Shown: positions 36,348-47,646, counted from the stretch's first letter. The stretch is 64,000 nt of DNA from Pseudomonas frederiksbergensis (GCF_001874645.1 NZ_CP017886.1:4578501-4642500); one strand, 5' to 3'. Notes: generated from the sequence alone by a model not told the origin. Translations and numbers: made by a program.

Positions 36348-37088
36348 CTACTGAGCGTTGAACGCCTGACCATTGATGCCGGTGCTGTCCGGTCCCATCA
36401 GGTACAGGTAGACCGGCATGATCTCTTCGGGCGTCGGGTTGTTGGCCGGGTTTTCGCCTGGATACGCTTGAGCGCGCATGCTGGTGCGGGTAGCGCCCGG
36501 GTTGATGCTGTTGGAGCGAACCGGCGCGACTGTGTCAACTTCATCGGCCAGGGTTTGCATCAGCCCTTCGGTGGCGAACTTCGACACGCCATAAGCGCCC
36601 CAGTACGCACGACCTTTGCGGCCTACGCTGCTGGAGGTGAAGATCACCGAGGCGTCCTGAGACAGCTTGAGCAGTGGCAGCAGGGTGCTGGTCAACATGA
36701 ACATGGCGTTGACGTTGACGTGCATCACGCGCATGAAGTTTTCGCCGGAGAGTTGCTCCAGTGGCGTGCGCGGGCCAATGATCGAGGCGTTGTGCAGCAA
36801 GCCATCGAGGTGGCCGAATTCGGTTTCGATCATTGCCGCCAGTTCGTCGTACTGATGCGGCAAGGCGGTTTCCAGATTGAACGGAATCACTGCGGGCTGT
36901 GGATAACCGGACGCTTCGATTTCGTCGTAAACCTGAGTCAGATTGGCTTCGGTCTTGCCCAGCAGCAGCACGGTGGCACCGTGAGCAGCATAGGTTTTTG
37001 CCGCAGCAGCGCCGATACCACGACCGGCGCCAGTGACCAGAATGACCCGATCTTTGAGCAGTTCGGGGCGGGCGGAATAATCAAACAT
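36348..37088 (-). CDS. yciK: YciK-type SDR oxidoreductase
   Basis: A 246-residue short-chain dehydrogenase: VTGAGRGIGAAAAKTYAAHG (cofactor motif at about 18-37), LHNASI instead of NNAG, and YWGAYGVSKFATEG with the YxxxK pair (about 160-173). The LL/LGKTE pattern fits the YciK group. In P. aeruginosa it also sits beside mupP and ubiG (PA3173-PA3171, from memory). The role is not established. ATG 37088 follows AGGTTTTTTATG. Confidence 0.9.
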   Translation of the reverse strand: MFDYSARPELLKDRVILVTGAGRGIGAAAAKTYAAHGATVLLLGKTEANLTQVYDEIEASGYPQPAVIPFNLETALPHQYDELAAMIETEFGHLDGLLHNASIIGPRTPLEQLSGENFMRVMHVNVNAMFMLTSTLLPLLKLSQDASVIFTSSSVGRKGRAYWGAYGVSKFATEGLMQTLADEVDTVAPVRSNSINPGATRTSMRAQAYPGENPANNPTPEEIMPVYLYLMGPDSTGINGQAFNAQ

Positions 37089-37120
37089 AAAAAACCTCTA
37101 CACAATCCATTAACAGGGAC

Positions 37121-37210
37121 GAAAAAGATTGCAGCCTTCGGCCGCTCCTACGTTGATCACAGGTCCCCTGTAGGAGCTGCCGCAGGTTCGGGCCGCGTTC
37201 GGACGATCTT
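37121..37210. repeat. REP/REPIN-type inverted repeat, copy 7 (hybrid arm)
   Basis: AAAGATTGCAGCCTTCGGCC + GCTCCTAC, then GTAGGAGCTGCCGCAGGTTC + GGGCCGCGTTCGGACGATCTT. The right arm carries the same GGGCCGCGTTCGGACGATCTT block as the left arm of copy 2. Confidence 0.8.
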
Positions 37211-37219
37211 CCGACTGAG

Positions 37220-37891
37220 TTAGCAGCTACACAGCGCGTTATCGAGCACCTTGCGCAACTCCGAAGGGTGGTCCACCACCACGTCGGCACCCCAATTCCT
37301 TGGATTGTCATCAGGGTGAATGTAGCCAAAGGTCACTGCGGCGGTCCTGGTGCCGGCATCGCGGCCAGACTCGATGTCGCGCAGGTCATCACCCACAAAC
37401 AGCACGCTGGCCGGGTCCAGGTCGAGCATTTTGCACGCGAGGATCAACGGCTCCGGGTCCGGCTTGCTGTTGGTCACGTGGTCTGGGCAAATCAGCAGCG
37501 CCGAGCGTTCAGCCAGTCCCAGCTGTTGCATGATCGGTTCAGCGAAGCGCAGCGGTTTGTTGGTGACCACGCCCCAGATCAGATTGGCTTTCTCAATGTC
37601 GGCCAGTAGCTCTGCCATGCCGTCGAAGAGTTTGCTGTGAACCGCGCAACCCTTGAGATAACGCTCCAGGAACTCCAGTCGCAATTCCTCGAAGCCCGGC
37701 GATTCCGGGTCCATCGAGAACGTCACCGCTACCATGGCTTTCGCCCCGCCGGAAATTTCGTCGCGGATGTGTTTGTCCGGGATCGGCGCCAACCCGCGAT
37801 CTGCCAGCATGCTTTGGCAGATGGCAATGAAGTCCGGCGCGGTATCGAGCAGGGTGCCGTCCATGTCAAAAAGAACTGCTCTGATTGCCAT
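37220..37891 (-). CDS. mupP: N-acetylmuramic acid 6-phosphate phosphatase
   Basis: A 223-residue HAD phosphatase: [20 protein letters not shown] with the DMDGT nucleophile (Asp at about 9), VVTNKP (about 110-115) and the [17 protein letters not shown]sp pair. By position (between ubiG and the yciK-like SDR) it corresponds to MupP of pseudomonads, which feeds MurNAc into the AmgK-MurU recycling route and thereby affects beta-lactamase induction; phosphoglycolate phosphatase is the older annotation. The start is 4 bases after the ubiG stop. Confidence 0.9.
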   Translation of the reverse strand: MAIRAVLFDMDGTLLDTAPDFIAICQSMLADRGLAPIPDKHIRDEISGGAKAMVAVTFSMDPESPGFEELRLEFLERYLKGCAVHSKLFDGMAELLADIEKANLIWGVVTNKPLRFAEPIMQQLGLAERSALLICPDHVTNSKPDPEPLILACKMLDLDPASVLFVGDDLRDIESGRDAGTRTAAVTFGYIHPDDNPRNWGADVVVDHPSELRKVLDNALCSC

Positions 37892-37895
37892 CGGC

Positions 37896-38594
37896 TTACT
37901 CCTCGCGCAGCGTCTGGATCATGTAGTTGACGTCAACGTCGGCGGCCAGCTTGTAGTGCTTGGTCAGTGGGTTGTACGTCAGACCGATGATGTCCTTGAC
38001 GCTCAGGCCGGCCTGGCGGCTCCAGGCACCGAGTTCGGAAGGGCGGATGAATTTCTTGAAATCATGCGTGCCGCGCGGCAGCAGCTTCATGATGTATTCG
38101 GCGCCGACGATAGCGAACAGGTAAGCTTTCGGGTTGCGGTTGATGGTTGAGAAGAACACCTGGCCACCCGGCTTTACCATACGGAAGCAGGCACGAATGA
38201 CCGACGATGGATCGGGCACGTGCTCAAGCATTTCCAGGCAGGTGACTACGTCGAATTGCTCGGGCATTTCTTCTGCCAGGGCTTCGGCGGTGATCTGCCG
38301 GTACTCGACGCTGACGCCGGATTCCAGTTGATGCAGTTGCGCGACCGCCAACGGCGCTTCGCCCATGTCGATGCCCATCACGGTGGCGCCGCGTTGTGCC
38401 ATGGATTCGCTGAGGATGCCGCCACCGCAACCGACGTCCAGCACCTTCTTGCCGGCCAGTTTGACGCGCTCGTCAATCCAGTTGACCCGCAGCGGGTTGA
38501 TGTCGTGCAGCGGCTTGAACTCGCTTTCGCGGTCCCACCAGCGATGAGCCAAGGCTTCGAATTTGGCGATTTCAGCGTGGTCGACGTTGCTCAT
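37896..38594 (-). CDS. ubiG: bifunctional ubiquinone O-methyltransferase
   Basis: A 232-residue SAM-dependent methyltransferase acting at two O-methylation steps of ubiquinone synthesis. SAM motif I is [20 protein letters not shown] (about 50-69), motif [17 protein letters not shown] (about 111-125), and the start [20 protein letters not shown] is typical of UbiG. ATG 38594 is chosen over an upstream extension because of the family start and the AGAGGATTACCC RBS. mupP follows with a 4-base gap. Confidence 0.97.
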   Translation of the reverse strand: MSNVDHAEIAKFEALAHRWWDRESEFKPLHDINPLRVNWIDERVKLAGKKVLDVGCGGGILSESMAQRGATVMGIDMGEAPLAVAQLHQLESGVSVEYRQITAEALAEEMPEQFDVVTCLEMLEHVPDPSSVIRACFRMVKPGGQVFFSTINRNPKAYLFAIVGAEYIMKLLPRGTHDFKKFIRPSELGAWSRQAGLSVKDIIGLTYNPLTKHYKLAADVDVNYMIQTLREE

Positions 38595-38656
38595 GGGTAA
38601 TCCTCTAAATCTAAAAAATTCTGCTGTCAGCCTGAGGTTCAGCTCAAGGGTGCGTT

Positions 38657-39988
38657 CTATTCGGCGTGTCCGCTGATGCGCCGCCCCCAAGCGGTGGCCG
38701 TGGCGCATAGCTGTTGTTCATCGAAGCGCGTGAGGCGCCGGTCATCGAGCAATTGCTTGCCGGCGACCCAAAGGTGTTTCACACAGTCCCGACCGGTGGC
38801 ATAGATAAGCTGCGACACCGGGTCGTAAATCGGTTGCTGGGCCAGGCCAGACAGGTCGAAGGCCACCAGGTCTGCGGCCTTGCCGACTTCCAGCGAGCCC
38901 ACTTCTGCTTCCAGCCCCAGCGCCCGGGCACCGTTGAGAGTCGCCATGCGCAAGGCACGATGAGCGTCCAGGGCTGTGGCAGAGCCTGCAACGGCTTTGG
39001 CCAGCAGGGCGGCGGTGCGGGTTTCACCCAGCAGGTCGAGGTCGTTGTTGCTGGCCGCGCCATCAGTGCCGACCGCGACATTGACTCCAGCCTGCCACAG
39101 GCGCTCTACCGGGCAGAAGCCGCTGGCCAGTTTCAGGTTCGATTCCGGGCAATGAATCACGCTGGTGTTGCTTTCTACCAGCAATGCGAGGTCGTCATCG
39201 CTGATTTGTGTCATGTGAACGGCCTGGAAGCGCGGTCCGAGCAAGCCCAGGCGACCCAGGCGGGCCAATGGCCGCTCGCCGCGCTGTTCGATCGATTGTT
39301 GGACTTCAAAGGCTGTTTCATGGACGTGCATGTGAATCGCTGCGTCCAGTTCCTCGGCGATCACCCGGATTTTCTCGAGGTTTTCGTCACCGACGGTGTA
39401 GGGTGCATGAGGGCCGAAGGTGATTTTGATGCGTGGGTGATGCTTGAGGTCGCTGAACAGTTCGACGCCCTGACGGATGGCTTCATCCGCATCGCTGGCG
39501 CCGGGAATCGGGAAATCGAGGATCGGGATGGCAATTTGCGCGCGAATACCGCTGTTGTGCACGCGTTCGCTGGCAACTTTCGGGAAAAAGTACATGTCCG
39601 AGAAGCAGGTGATGCCACCTTTGATCTGCTCGGCAATGGCCAGGTCGGTACCATCGCGGACGAAGGCCTCGTCGACCCACTTGGCCTCGGCTGGCCAGAT
39701 GTGCTGTTCGAGCCAGGTCATCAGTGGCAAATCATCGGCCAGGCCACGGAACAGCGTCATCGCTGCATGTCCGTGGGCATTGATCAGGCCAGGGCTGAGC
39801 AGCATGCCCGGCAGCTCGCGGACCTCGCTGGCCTTGAGCTTCAAGGCCTCGCTGCGCGGGCCGATAAAGGCAATACGCCCATCGCGGATGCCCAGGCCAT
39901 GCTCTTTGAGGACCACACCAGCGGGTTCGACAGGTACTAACCAGGTCGGCAGCAAGAGTAAGTCGAGCGCAGCGGCAGGGTTCGGCAT
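38657..39988 (-). CDS. mtaD: 5'-methylthioadenosine (S-adenosylhomocysteine) deaminase
   Basis: A 443-residue amidohydrolase (TRZ/ATZ family) that would deaminate MTA to methylthioinosine. Metal motif [20 protein letters not shown] near residue 69 gives the two His, FGPHAPYTV the next His (about 200), the [10 protein letters not shown] run and [12 protein letters not shown] the final Asp. P. aeruginosa uses such a deaminase (PA3170) followed by methylthioinosine phosphorylase, as I recall, rather than direct MTA phosphorolysis. It diverges from mtnA across 108 bases, which would be a shared promoter region. ubiG follows 62 bases later. Confidence 0.9.
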   Translation of the reverse strand: MPNPAAALDLLLLPTWLVPVEPAGVVLKEHGLGIRDGRIAFIGPRSEALKLKASEVRELPGMLLSPGLINAHGHAAMTLFRGLADDLPLMTWLEQHIWPAEAKWVDEAFVRDGTDLAIAEQIKGGITCFSDMYFFPKVASERVHNSGIRAQIAIPILDFPIPGASDADEAIRQGVELFSDLKHHPRIKITFGPHAPYTVGDENLEKIRVIAEELDAAIHMHVHETAFEVQQSIEQRGERPLARLGRLGLLGPRFQAVHMTQISDDDLALLVESNTSVIHCPESNLKLASGFCPVERLWQAGVNVAVGTDGAASNNDLDLLGETRTAALLAKAVAGSATALDAHRALRMATLNGARALGLEAEVGSLEVGKAADLVAFDLSGLAQQPIYDPVSQLIYATGRDCVKHLWVAGKQLLDDRRLTRFDEQQLCATATAWGRRISGHAE

Positions 39989-40096
39989 CGAGGGTTCGGT
40001 CCAGTGCTTTTATAAAGGATGGCGAAGTATACCCGAGCGTCTTCGCGGGGGGATCGCTATAATCGGCGGCTTTTGTTCATGAGTGCGGGGTGAGGG

Positions 40097-41173
40097 ATGC
40101 GCGATCGACTGTTGGCTGCGGAGAAGGTGAAGGCCATCGATTGGCGGGACGGCGCCCTGTACCTGCTGGATCAGCGCATTCTGCCATTCGAAGAAACCTG
40201 GATTGCCTATACCGGTGCAGCGGGTGTGGCTGAGGCAATTCGCTCGATGGTGGTGCGCGGTGCTCCGGCAATCGGCATCAGCGCAGCCTATGGTGTGGTG
40301 CTGGCGGCGCGTGCGCGGTTTGCGGCGGGTGGTGACTGGCAGGCGGCGCTGGAAGAAGACTTTGCCCTGCTCGCGGATTCACGGCCGACCGCCGTCAACC
40401 TGTTCTGGGCGCTGGGTCGCATGCGCGAACGCCTGGAGCGGCTCAAGGATCACCCCAATCCATTGGACGCGCTTGAGGCAGAGGCCTTGGCAATCCATGA
40501 AAGCGATCGCGAAGCCAATCTGACCATGGCGCAGCTCGGTGTCGACCTGATCCGCAAACATCAGGGCAATGCCCAGGCAATTTTGACTCACTGCAATACC
40601 GGCGCGCTGGCGACTGGCGGTTTCGGTACTGCGCTCGGGGTGATTCGCGGAGCGTTCCTGGAAGGTATGGTCGAGCGGGTTTACGCCGATGAAACCCGGC
40701 CTTGGCTGCAAGGCTCGCGTTTGACCGCCTGGGAACTGGCCAACGAAGGCATTCCGGTCACCCTGAACGCTGACTCGGCCGCTGCGCACATCATGAAAAC
40801 CAAGGGCGTGACCTGGGTGATCGTCGGCGCTGACCGAATTACCGCCAACGGTGACGTGGCGAACAAGATCGGCACTTACCAGTTGGCGGTCAACGCCATG
40901 CACCACGGTGTGCGTTTCATGGTGGTGGCGCCGAGCTCGACCATCGACATGAATCTGGCCAGTGGCGACGACATCCCGATCGAAGAGCGTGATGGCAGCG
41001 AGTTGCTGGAAGTTGGCGGCAAGCGGGTGGGGGCTGATGTCGATGCCTTTAACCCGGTGTTCGACGTCACGCCGGCTGACCTGATTGACGCCATCGTCAC
41101 CGAAAAAGGCATCGTCGAGCGCCCGGACGCCGCGAAGATGGCGCAGTTGATGTGCCGCAAGCGCCTGCATTGA
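40097..41173 (+). CDS. mtnA: methylthioribose-1-phosphate isomerase
   Basis: A 358-residue enzyme converting 5-methylthioribose-1-phosphate to the ribulose form, the substrate of MtnB. It has the eIF2B-like fold: [14 protein letters not shown] (about 53-66), [20 protein letters not shown] with the catalytic Cys (about 160-179), and [19 protein letters not shown] with the catalytic Asp (about 244). The start [20 protein letters not shown] is typical. GTGAGGG precedes ATG 40097. Divergent from the MTA deaminase; the other mtn genes are at 3.0-5.0 kb. Confidence 0.97.
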   Translation: MRDRLLAAEKVKAIDWRDGALYLLDQRILPFEETWIAYTGAAGVAEAIRSMVVRGAPAIGISAAYGVVLAARARFAAGGDWQAALEEDFALLADSRPTAVNLFWALGRMRERLERLKDHPNPLDALEAEALAIHESDREANLTMAQLGVDLIRKHQGNAQAILTHCNTGALATGGFGTALGVIRGAFLEGMVERVYADETRPWLQGSRLTAWELANEGIPVTLNADSAAAHIMKTKGVTWVIVGADRITANGDVANKIGTYQLAVNAMHHGVRFMVVAPSSTIDMNLASGDDIPIEERDGSELLEVGGKRVGADVDAFNPVFDVTPADLIDAIVTEKGIVERPDAAKMAQLMCRKRLH

Positions 41174-41608
41174 TTCGTTTGGCGATCCGGTGAAATACCC
41201 CCAAGGAGCTGCCGAAGGCTGCGATCTTTTGATCTTCCTGGCGTCAGTCGGTGGTGGGCCCGGAAAGATCGCAGCCTGCGGCAGCTCCTACAGATCGTGT
41301 TCAGCTCAATAAAAGATCAGTGGTTGCCTGCTGATCTCAGCTCTAAGCCTCTCTCGTCCCCTATCAGGCTGTCACCGGTCAACTAACTATGCTCCATGCG
41401 CATCTGGGGGATAGGTGCGTGGCGGCTCTTGTGATAACATTCGGCGGTTTCCAAGGTGGCCCGATGTGGCTGCCTTTACTGCGCAGATCCATGGCATAAC
41501 TCGTTGATTTGTCGTAAGTCGGTGCTGGCACTCAGCCTGCAGCGGCGAGCTTCGTTCGTCCCATATGGATGTGACGAAGTTTCACCAGAAAAAGGAATCA
41601 GGCTTCTC
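41174..41608. other. intergenic region upstream of gyrA
   Basis: 435 bases: REP copy 8 at 41203-41291, then about 300 bases leading to gyrA. A possible extended -10 element TGTGATAAC lies at 41430-41438, within 180 bases of the gyrA start; no matching -35 is clear. The stretch 41456-41608 is open in the gyrA frame but lacks a usable start and resembles no known GyrA extension, so I treat it as the gyrA leader. Confidence 0.5.
41203..41291. repeat. REP/REPIN-type inverted repeat, copy 8
   Basis: AGGAGCTGCCGAAGGCTGCG + ATCTTTTGATC facing AAAGATCGCAGCCTGCGGCA + GCTCCTAC. It lies about 30 bases after the mtnA stop. Confidence 0.85.
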
Positions 41609-44278
41609 ATGGGCGAACTGGCCAAAGAAATCCTCCCGGTCAATATCGAAGACGAGCTGAAACAGTCCTACCTCGACTACGCGATGAGCGTAATTGTCGG
41701 TCGGGCACTGCCTGATGCGCGCGATGGCTTGAAGCCCGTGCATCGGCGTGTGCTGTTCGCGATGAGCGAGCTGGGTAACGACTTCAACAAGCCGTACAAG
41801 AAATCTGCCCGTGTTGTCGGTGACGTGATCGGTAAGTATCACCCGCACGGTGATACCGCGGTGTACGACACCATCGTTCGTATGGCGCAGCCATTCTCGC
41901 TGCGTTACCTGCTGGTAGACGGTCAGGGCAACTTCGGTTCGGTCGACGGCGACAACGCCGCGGCAATGCGATACACCGAAGTGCGCATGACCAAGTTGGC
42001 GCACGAACTGCTGGCTGACCTGCACAAAGAAACCGTGGACTGGGTGCCGAACTACGACGGCACCGAAATGATCCCGGCGGTCATGCCGACCCGTATTCCC
42101 AACCTGCTGGTCAACGGCTCCAGCGGTATCGCCGTGGGCATGGCGACCAACATTCCGCCGCACAACCTCGGTGAAGTCATCGACGGTTGCCTGGCACTCA
42201 TCGACAACCCTGAGTTGACCATCGATGAGCTGATGCAGTACATCCCGGGTCCGGATTTCCCGACCGCCGCGATCATCAACGGTCGCGCCGGCATCATCGA
42301 GGCCTACCGCACCGGTCGCGGCCGCATTTACATGCGTGCCCGTTCGATGATCGAAGACATCGACAAGGTCGGTGGCCGTCAGCAGATCGTCATCACCGAA
42401 CTGCCTTACCAACTGAACAAGGCGCGTCTGATCGAGAAGATCGCCGAGCTGGTCAAAGAGAAGAAGCTGGAAGGCATCACCGAGCTGCGCGACGAGTCCG
42501 ACAAAGACGGTATGCGCGTGGTGATCGAGCTGCGTCGCGGCGAAGTGCCTGAGGTCATCCTCAACAACCTCTACGCCCAGACCCAACTGCAAGCGGTGTT
42601 CGGCATCAACATCGTCGCGTTGATCGACGGCCGTCCGCGGATCCTGAACCTCAAGGACCTGCTGGAAGCCTTCGTGCGTCACCGTCGCGAGGTGGTGACC
42701 CGTCGTACCGTGTTCGAACTGCGTAAAGCTCGCGAGCGGGGTCACATCCTCGAAGGTCAGGCGGTTGCACTGTCGAACATCGACCCGGTCATCGCCCTGA
42801 TCAAAGCCTCGCCAACGCCGTCGGAAGCCAAGGAAGCGCTGATCAGCACTCCGTGGGAATCCTCTGCCGTGGTCGCGATGGTAGAGCGAGCCGGTGCTGA
42901 CTCTTGCCGTCCAGAGACCCTGGATCCGCAATACGGTCTGCGTGAAGGCAAGTACTTCCTGTCGCCAGAACAGGCGCAAGCCATTCTGGAGCTGCGTCTG
43001 CACCGTCTGACCGGCCTGGAACACGAAAAACTGCTGGCCGAGTATCAAGAGATCCTCAACCAGATCGGCGAGCTGATCCGCATCCTCAACAGTGCCACGC
43101 GCCTGATGGAAGTGATCCGCGAAGAGCTGGAAGTCATTCGTGCCGAGTACGGCGATGTGCGTCGCACCGAAATTCTCGATGCGCGTCTGGACCTGACCCT
43201 GGGTGACATGATCCCGGAAGAAGAGCGCGTCGTGACCATTTCCCACGGTGGCTACGCCAAGACCCAGCCATTGGCTGCGTACCAGGCTCAGCGTCGTGGC
43301 GGTAAAGGCAAATCGGCTACCGGCGTCAAGGATGAGGACTACATTGCTCACCTGCTGGTCGCCAACAGTCACACCACGCTGTTGCTGTTCTCCAGCAAGG
43401 GCAAGGTTTACTGGCTGAAAACCTACGAAATTCCTGAAGCATCCCGCGCCGCCCGTGGCCGTCCGCTGGTCAACCTGCTGCCGCTGGACGATGGTGAATA
43501 CATCACCACCATGCTGCCGGTCGAGGAATACACCGAAGGTCACTACATCTTCATGGCCACCGCCAACGGCACCGTGAAGAAGACCCCGCTGGAATCCTTC
43601 AGCCGTCAGCGCAGCGTTGGCTTGATCGCGCTGGAGCTGGACGAAGGCGACGTACTGATCAGTGCCGCCATCACCGATGGCGAACGTGAAGTCATGCTGT
43701 TCTCCGATGGTGGCAAGGTGACTCGCTTCAAAGAATCCGACGTTCGCGCCATGGGCCGTACCGCTCGCGGTGTCCGCGGCATGCGTCTGCCGGAAGGTCA
43801 GAAGCTGATTTCCATGCTGATTCCGGAAGAAGGCAGCCAGATTCTCACCGCTTCGGCGCGCGGTTTCGGCAAGCGTACCGCCATCACCGAGTTCCCTGAG
43901 TACAAGCGTGGCGGTCAAGGCGTTATCGCCATGGTCAGCAACGAGCGTAACGGCCGCCTGGTCGGTGCAGTTCAGGTGCTCGACGGCGAGGAAATCATGC
44001 TGATTTCCGACCAGGGTACTCTGGTGCGTACTCGCGTTGACGAAGTCTCCAGTCTGGGTCGTAACACCCAGGGCGTGACCCTGATCAAACTGGCCAGCGA
44101 TGAAACACTGGTCGGTCTGGAGCGGGTTCAGGAGCCATCGGAAGTCGAAGGCGAAGAGCTGGAAGGCGAAGAGGGTGCTGAGCTCGAGGGCGTCGTGCTC
44201 GAGGCCGGTACCGAGCCGGACGATGCTGTCGAAAGCCAGCAGGCTGACGCAACTGACGAAGAAGAGCCGCAAGACTAA
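41609..44278 (+). CDS. gyrA: DNA gyrase subunit A
   Basis: An 889-residue subunit that breaks and rejoins DNA in the gyrase heterotetramer. Start [20 protein letters not shown] is typical; AMRYTE puts the active-site Tyr at 122. The quinolone-resistance region reads [11 protein letters not shown] with Thr83 and Asp87, the wild-type (sensitive) residues of pseudomonads. The GyrA box QRRGGKG is in the C-terminal wrapping domain, and the tail is strongly acidic (EEEPQD). ATG 41609 is preceded by AAAGGAATC. serC follows after 64 bases, opening the supra-operon. Confidence 0.98.
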   Translation: MGELAKEILPVNIEDELKQSYLDYAMSVIVGRALPDARDGLKPVHRRVLFAMSELGNDFNKPYKKSARVVGDVIGKYHPHGDTAVYDTIVRMAQPFSLRYLLVDGQGNFGSVDGDNAAAMRYTEVRMTKLAHELLADLHKETVDWVPNYDGTEMIPAVMPTRIPNLLVNGSSGIAVGMATNIPPHNLGEVIDGCLALIDNPELTIDELMQYIPGPDFPTAAIINGRAGIIEAYRTGRGRIYMRARSMIEDIDKVGGRQQIVITELPYQLNKARLIEKIAELVKEKKLEGITELRDESDKDGMRVVIELRRGEVPEVILNNLYAQTQLQAVFGINIVALIDGRPRILNLKDLLEAFVRHRREVVTRRTVFELRKARERGHILEGQAVALSNIDPVIALIKASPTPSEAKEALISTPWESSAVVAMVERAGADSCRPETLDPQYGLREGKYFLSPEQAQAILELRLHRLTGLEHEKLLAEYQEILNQIGELIRILNSATRLMEVIREELEVIRAEYGDVRRTEILDARLDLTLGDMIPEEERVVTISHGGYAKTQPLAAYQAQRRGGKGKSATGVKDEDYIAHLLVANSHTTLLLFSSKGKVYWLKTYEIPEASRAARGRPLVNLLPLDDGEYITTMLPVEEYTEGHYIFMATANGTVKKTPLESFSRQRSVGLIALELDEGDVLISAAITDGEREVMLFSDGGKVTRFKESDVRAMGRTARGVRGMRLPEGQKLISMLIPEEGSQILTASARGFGKRTAITEFPEYKRGGQGVIAMVSNERNGRLVGAVQVLDGEEIMLISDQGTLVRTRVDEVSSLGRNTQGVTLIKLASDETLVGLERVQEPSEVEGEELEGEEGAELEGVVLEAGTEPDDAVESQQADATDEEEPQD

Positions 44279-44342
44279 CCAAATCGTAGCAGGGCAGAGT
44301 GTTTGCTCTGTCCGCTACCGTGAATGCATAGCGAGAGTGGAT

Positions 44343-45428
44343 GTGAGCAAACGAGCCTATAACTTCTGCGCAGGTCCTGCTGCGCTGCCTGAAGCTGTCC
44401 TGTTGCGTGCCCAGTCGGAGTTGCTCGACTGGCATGGCAAGGGTCTCTCGGTCATGGAAATGAGCCATCGCAGCGATGAGTTCGTGTCCATTGCGACCAA
44501 GGCCGAGCAGGATCTGCGTGATCTGCTGAATATCCCCTCGAACTATAAAGTGCTGTTTCTGCAAGGCGGCGCCAGCCAGCAATTTGCTCAGATTCCTCTG
44601 AACCTGTTGCCGGAAAACGGCAAAGCCGACTATATCGACACCGGTATCTGGTCGCAGAAAGCCATTGAAGAAGCGCAGCGCTACGGCCACGTCAACGTTG
44701 CCGCTACCGCCAAGCCTTACGACTATTTCGCAATCCCCGGCCAGAACGAATGGAAGCTGTCGCAAGACGCGGCCTACGTGCACTACGCGCCGAACGAAAC
44801 CATCGGCGGCCTGGAATTCAGCTGGATCCCGGAAGTCGGTGATGTGCCGTTGGTTGCAGACATGTCTTCGGACATTCTTTCGCGCCCTGTGGATATCTCG
44901 CGTTTCGGCATGATCTACGCCGGCGCCCAGAAAAACATCGGCCCGAGTGGCATCGTCGTCAACATCGTGCGTGAAGACTTGTTGGGTCGTGCCCGTTCGT
45001 TCTGCCCGACGATGCTTGACTACAAGGTCGCGGCCGACAACGGCTCGATGTACAACACTCCGCCGACCCTGGCCTGGTACTTGTCCGGTCTTGTGTTCGA
45101 ATGGCTGAAAGAGCAGGGTGGTGTTGAGGCCATTGGCAAGCTCAATGAAGTCAAACAGCGCACGTTGTATGACTTCATCGATGCTAGCGGCTTGTACAGC
45201 AACCCGATCAACAAGGCTGACCGCTCGTGGATGAACGTGCCGTTCCGTCTGGCTGACGATCGCCTCGACAAGCCGTTCCTGGTCGGTGCCGAGGCGCGCG
45301 GTCTGCTGAACCTCAAGGGTCACCGTTCGGTAGGCGGCATGCGTGCCTCTATCTACAACGCCGTCGACATCACCGCAGTCAATGCGCTGGTTTCGTACAT
45401 GGCAGAGTTCGAGAAGGAACACGGCTAA
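44343..45428 (+). CDS. serC: 3-phosphoserine/phosphohydroxythreonine transaminase
   Basis: A 361-residue PLP enzyme of serine and pyridoxine synthesis. Start is GTG 44343 ([20 protein letters not shown]), matching the usual length and the family start; longer frames upstream overlap gyrA. The PLP lysine is in [12 protein letters not shown] (about 192-203). The stop TAA overlaps the pheA ATG by one base (TAATG), coupling translation. serC here feeds the same mixed-function operon as the aromatic genes. Confidence 0.96.
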   Translation: MSKRAYNFCAGPAALPEAVLLRAQSELLDWHGKGLSVMEMSHRSDEFVSIATKAEQDLRDLLNIPSNYKVLFLQGGASQQFAQIPLNLLPENGKADYIDTGIWSQKAIEEAQRYGHVNVAATAKPYDYFAIPGQNEWKLSQDAAYVHYAPNETIGGLEFSWIPEVGDVPLVADMSSDILSRPVDISRFGMIYAGAQKNIGPSGIVVNIVREDLLGRARSFCPTMLDYKVAADNGSMYNTPPTLAWYLSGLVFEWLKEQGGVEAIGKLNEVKQRTLYDFIDASGLYSNPINKADRSWMNVPFRLADDRLDKPFLVGAEARGLLNLKGHRSVGGMRASIYNAVDITAVNALVSYMAEFEKEHG

Positions 45429-46522
45429 TGTCTGAGCAAGAACTCAAGGCACTGCGCCTGCGCATTGATGCTCTGGACGAAAAAGTCCTGGAGCTGATCA
45501 GTGAGCGTGCGCGCTGCGCCCAGGAAGTCGCGCGAGTAAAGATGGCCTCGCTGGCCGAAGGCGAAGTGCCGGTGTTCTATCGTCCTGAGCGTGAGGCTCA
45601 GGTGCTCAAGCGCGTGATGGAGCGTAACCAGGGTCCGCTGGGTAACGAAGAGATGGCGCGGCTGTTCCGTGAAATCATGTCGTCGTGCCTGGCGCTCGAG
45701 CAACCGCTGAAAGTGGCTTACCTCGGCCCTGAGGGCACCTTCACTCAAGCGGCGGCCATGAAGCACTTCGGTCACGCGGTGATCAGCAAGCCAATGGCGG
45801 CGATCGACGAAGTGTTCCGTGAAGTGGCTGCCGGTGCGGTGAACTTTGGCGTGGTGCCTGTGGAAAACTCCACCGAAGGCGCGGTCAACCACACCCTCGA
45901 CAGCTTCCTTGAACACGACATGGTCATCTGTGGCGAAGTCGAGCTGCGTATTCACCACCACTTGCTGGTCGGTGAAAACACCAAGACCGACAGCATCAGC
46001 CGCATTTACTCTCACGCCCAGTCTCTGGCGCAGTGCCGCAAGTGGCTGGACGCTCATTACCCGAACGTCGAGCGCGTGGCAGTATCGAGCAACGCCGAAG
46101 CGGCCAAGCGGGTCAAGGGTGAGTGGAACTCGGCGGCGATTGCCGGCGACATGGCGGCAGGCTTGTACGGGTTGACCCGTCTGGCCGAGAAAATCGAGGA
46201 TCGCCCGGACAACTCCACGCGATTCCTGATGATCGGCAGCCAGGAAGTGCCACCGACCGGCGACGACAAGACATCGATCATCGTCTCGATGAGCAACAAG
46301 CCCGGTGCACTTCACGAGTTGCTGGTGCCTTTCCATGACAATGGCATCGACCTGACGCGGATCGAAACTCGTCCGTCGCGCAGCGGCAAGTGGACCTACG
46401 TGTTCTTCATCGACTTCGTCGGCCACCACCGCGACCCGCTGGTAAAAGGTGTGCTGGAGAAAATCAGTCAGGAAGCGGTGGCACTTAAAGTATTGGGTTC
46501 CTACCCGAAAGCAGTTCTCTAA
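45428..46522 (+). CDS. pheA: bifunctional chorismate mutase/prephenate dehydratase
   Basis: A 364-residue P-protein: AroQ chorismate mutase (about 1-90, LRLRIDALDEKVLELISERA), prephenate dehydratase (about 95-275, YLGPEGTFTQAAAMKHFG; VVPVENSTEGAVN) and an ACT domain (about 285-360, ESRP-like IETRPSRSGKWTYVFF) for phenylalanine feedback. The product phenylpyruvate is aminated by HisC-type or aromatic aminotransferases. Its ATG overlaps the serC stop. Confidence 0.97.
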   Translation: MSEQELKALRLRIDALDEKVLELISERARCAQEVARVKMASLAEGEVPVFYRPEREAQVLKRVMERNQGPLGNEEMARLFREIMSSCLALEQPLKVAYLGPEGTFTQAAAMKHFGHAVISKPMAAIDEVFREVAAGAVNFGVVPVENSTEGAVNHTLDSFLEHDMVICGEVELRIHHHLLVGENTKTDSISRIYSHAQSLAQCRKWLDAHYPNVERVAVSSNAEAAKRVKGEWNSAAIAGDMAAGLYGLTRLAEKIEDRPDNSTRFLMIGSQEVPPTGDDKTSIIVSMSNKPGALHELLVPFHDNGIDLTRIETRPSRSGKWTYVFFIDFVGHHRDPLVKGVLEKISQEAVALKVLGSYPKAVL

Positions 46523-46533
46523 AGGCGTTAACA

Positions 46534-47646
46534 ATGAGTGGCGACTTCCTCGCTCTGGCACAGCCGGGCGTGCAACAACTTTCGCCTTACGTTCCGGGCA
46601 AGCCCGTGGACGAACTGGCCCGCGAGCTGGACATCGATCCGGCAAAAATCGTCAAGCTGGCGAGTAACGAAAACCCGCTGGGCGCGAGCCCCAAGGCGCT
46701 GGCGGCGATTCGCGAAGAGCTGGCCGAGCTGACCCGCTATCCGGACGGCAACGGTTTTGCGCTTAAAACCCTGCTGGCTGAGCAGTGCCGAGTCGAGCTC
46801 AATCAGGTGACGTTGGGTAACGGCTCCAACGATATTCTTGAGCTGGTCGCGCGTGCCTATCTGGCGCCGGGTCTGAATGCGGTGTTCAGTGAGCATGCGT
46901 TCGCGGTCTACCCAATCGTCACTCAGGCTGTCGGTGCCCAGGCGCGAGTGATTCCGGCCAAAGATTGGGGGCATGACCTGTCGGCCATGCTCGACGCCAT
47001 CGATAGCAACACGCGCGTGGTGTTCATCGCCAACCCGAACAACCCGACCGGAACCTGGTTCGATGCCGAGACGCTGGACGGGTTTCTGCAGGACGTGCCT
47101 GCGCACGTGCTGGTGGTGCTGGATGAGGCGTACATCGAATACGCCGAAGGCAGCGATCTGCCGGATGGCCTGGATTTCCTCGCGGCGTACCCGAACCTGC
47201 TGGTTTCCCGGACCTTCTCCAAGGCTTATGGTCTGGCTGCGTTGCGCGTGGGTTATGGCTTGTCGACCGCGGTGGTTGCCGATGTGTTGAACCGGGTTCG
47301 TCAACCGTTCAACGTCAACAGCCTGGCCTTGGCTGCGGCCTGTGCGGCGTTGCGGGACGCTGAGTACCTGGCTGAAAGCCGTCGCCTGAACGAGTCCGGG
47401 ATGCAGCAACTCGAAGCGGGTTTCCGTGAGTTGGGGCTGAGCTGGATTCCTTCCAGGGGCAATTTCATTTGCGTGGATCTGGGGCGTGTTGCGGCTCCGG
47501 TATTCCAGGGCTTGCTGCATGAGGGTGTGATCGTGCGTCCGGTGGCCAATTACGGCATGCCGAATCACTTGCGCATCACCGTCGGTCTGCCGGCTGAAAA
47601 CAGCCGTTTTCTCGAGGCGCTGACCAAGGTTCTGGCTCGTGGTTGA
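46534..47646 (+). CDS. hisC: histidinol-phosphate/aromatic aminotransferase
   Basis: A 370-residue class I PLP aminotransferase. The lysine is in SRTFSKAYGLAALRVGYG (about 221-238), NPNNPTGTW near residue 169 is a hallmark, and the C-terminal RPVANYGMPNHLRITVG is typical of HisC2. Because it sits between pheA and tyrA, it is likely to act on phenylpyruvate or arogenate-type substrates as well as on histidinol phosphate (HisHb/HisC2 of the supra-operon). Its stop overlaps the start region of the next gene. Confidence 0.92.
   Translation: MSGDFLALAQPGVQQLSPYVPGKPVDELARELDIDPAKIVKLASNENPLGASPKALAAIREELAELTRYPDGNGFALKTLLAEQCRVELNQVTLGNGSNDILELVARAYLAPGLNAVFSEHAFAVYPIVTQAVGAQARVIPAKDWGHDLSAMLDAIDSNTRVVFIANPNNPTGTWFDAETLDGFLQDVPAHVLVVLDEAYIEYAEGSDLPDGLDFLAAYPNLLVSRTFSKAYGLAALRVGYGLSTAVVADVLNRVRQPFNVNSLALAAACAALRDAEYLAESRRLNESGMQQLEAGFRELGLSWIPSRGNFICVDLGRVAAPVFQGLLHEGVIVRPVANYGMPNHLRITVGLPAENSRFLEALTKVLARG

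Noticed and set aside
41456..41608. In-frame extension of gyrA upstream of ATG 41609
   Set aside because: The peptide (with [18 protein letters not shown]) is unlike GyrA N-termini, and [20 protein letters not shown] with AAAGGAATC upstream is the standard start.
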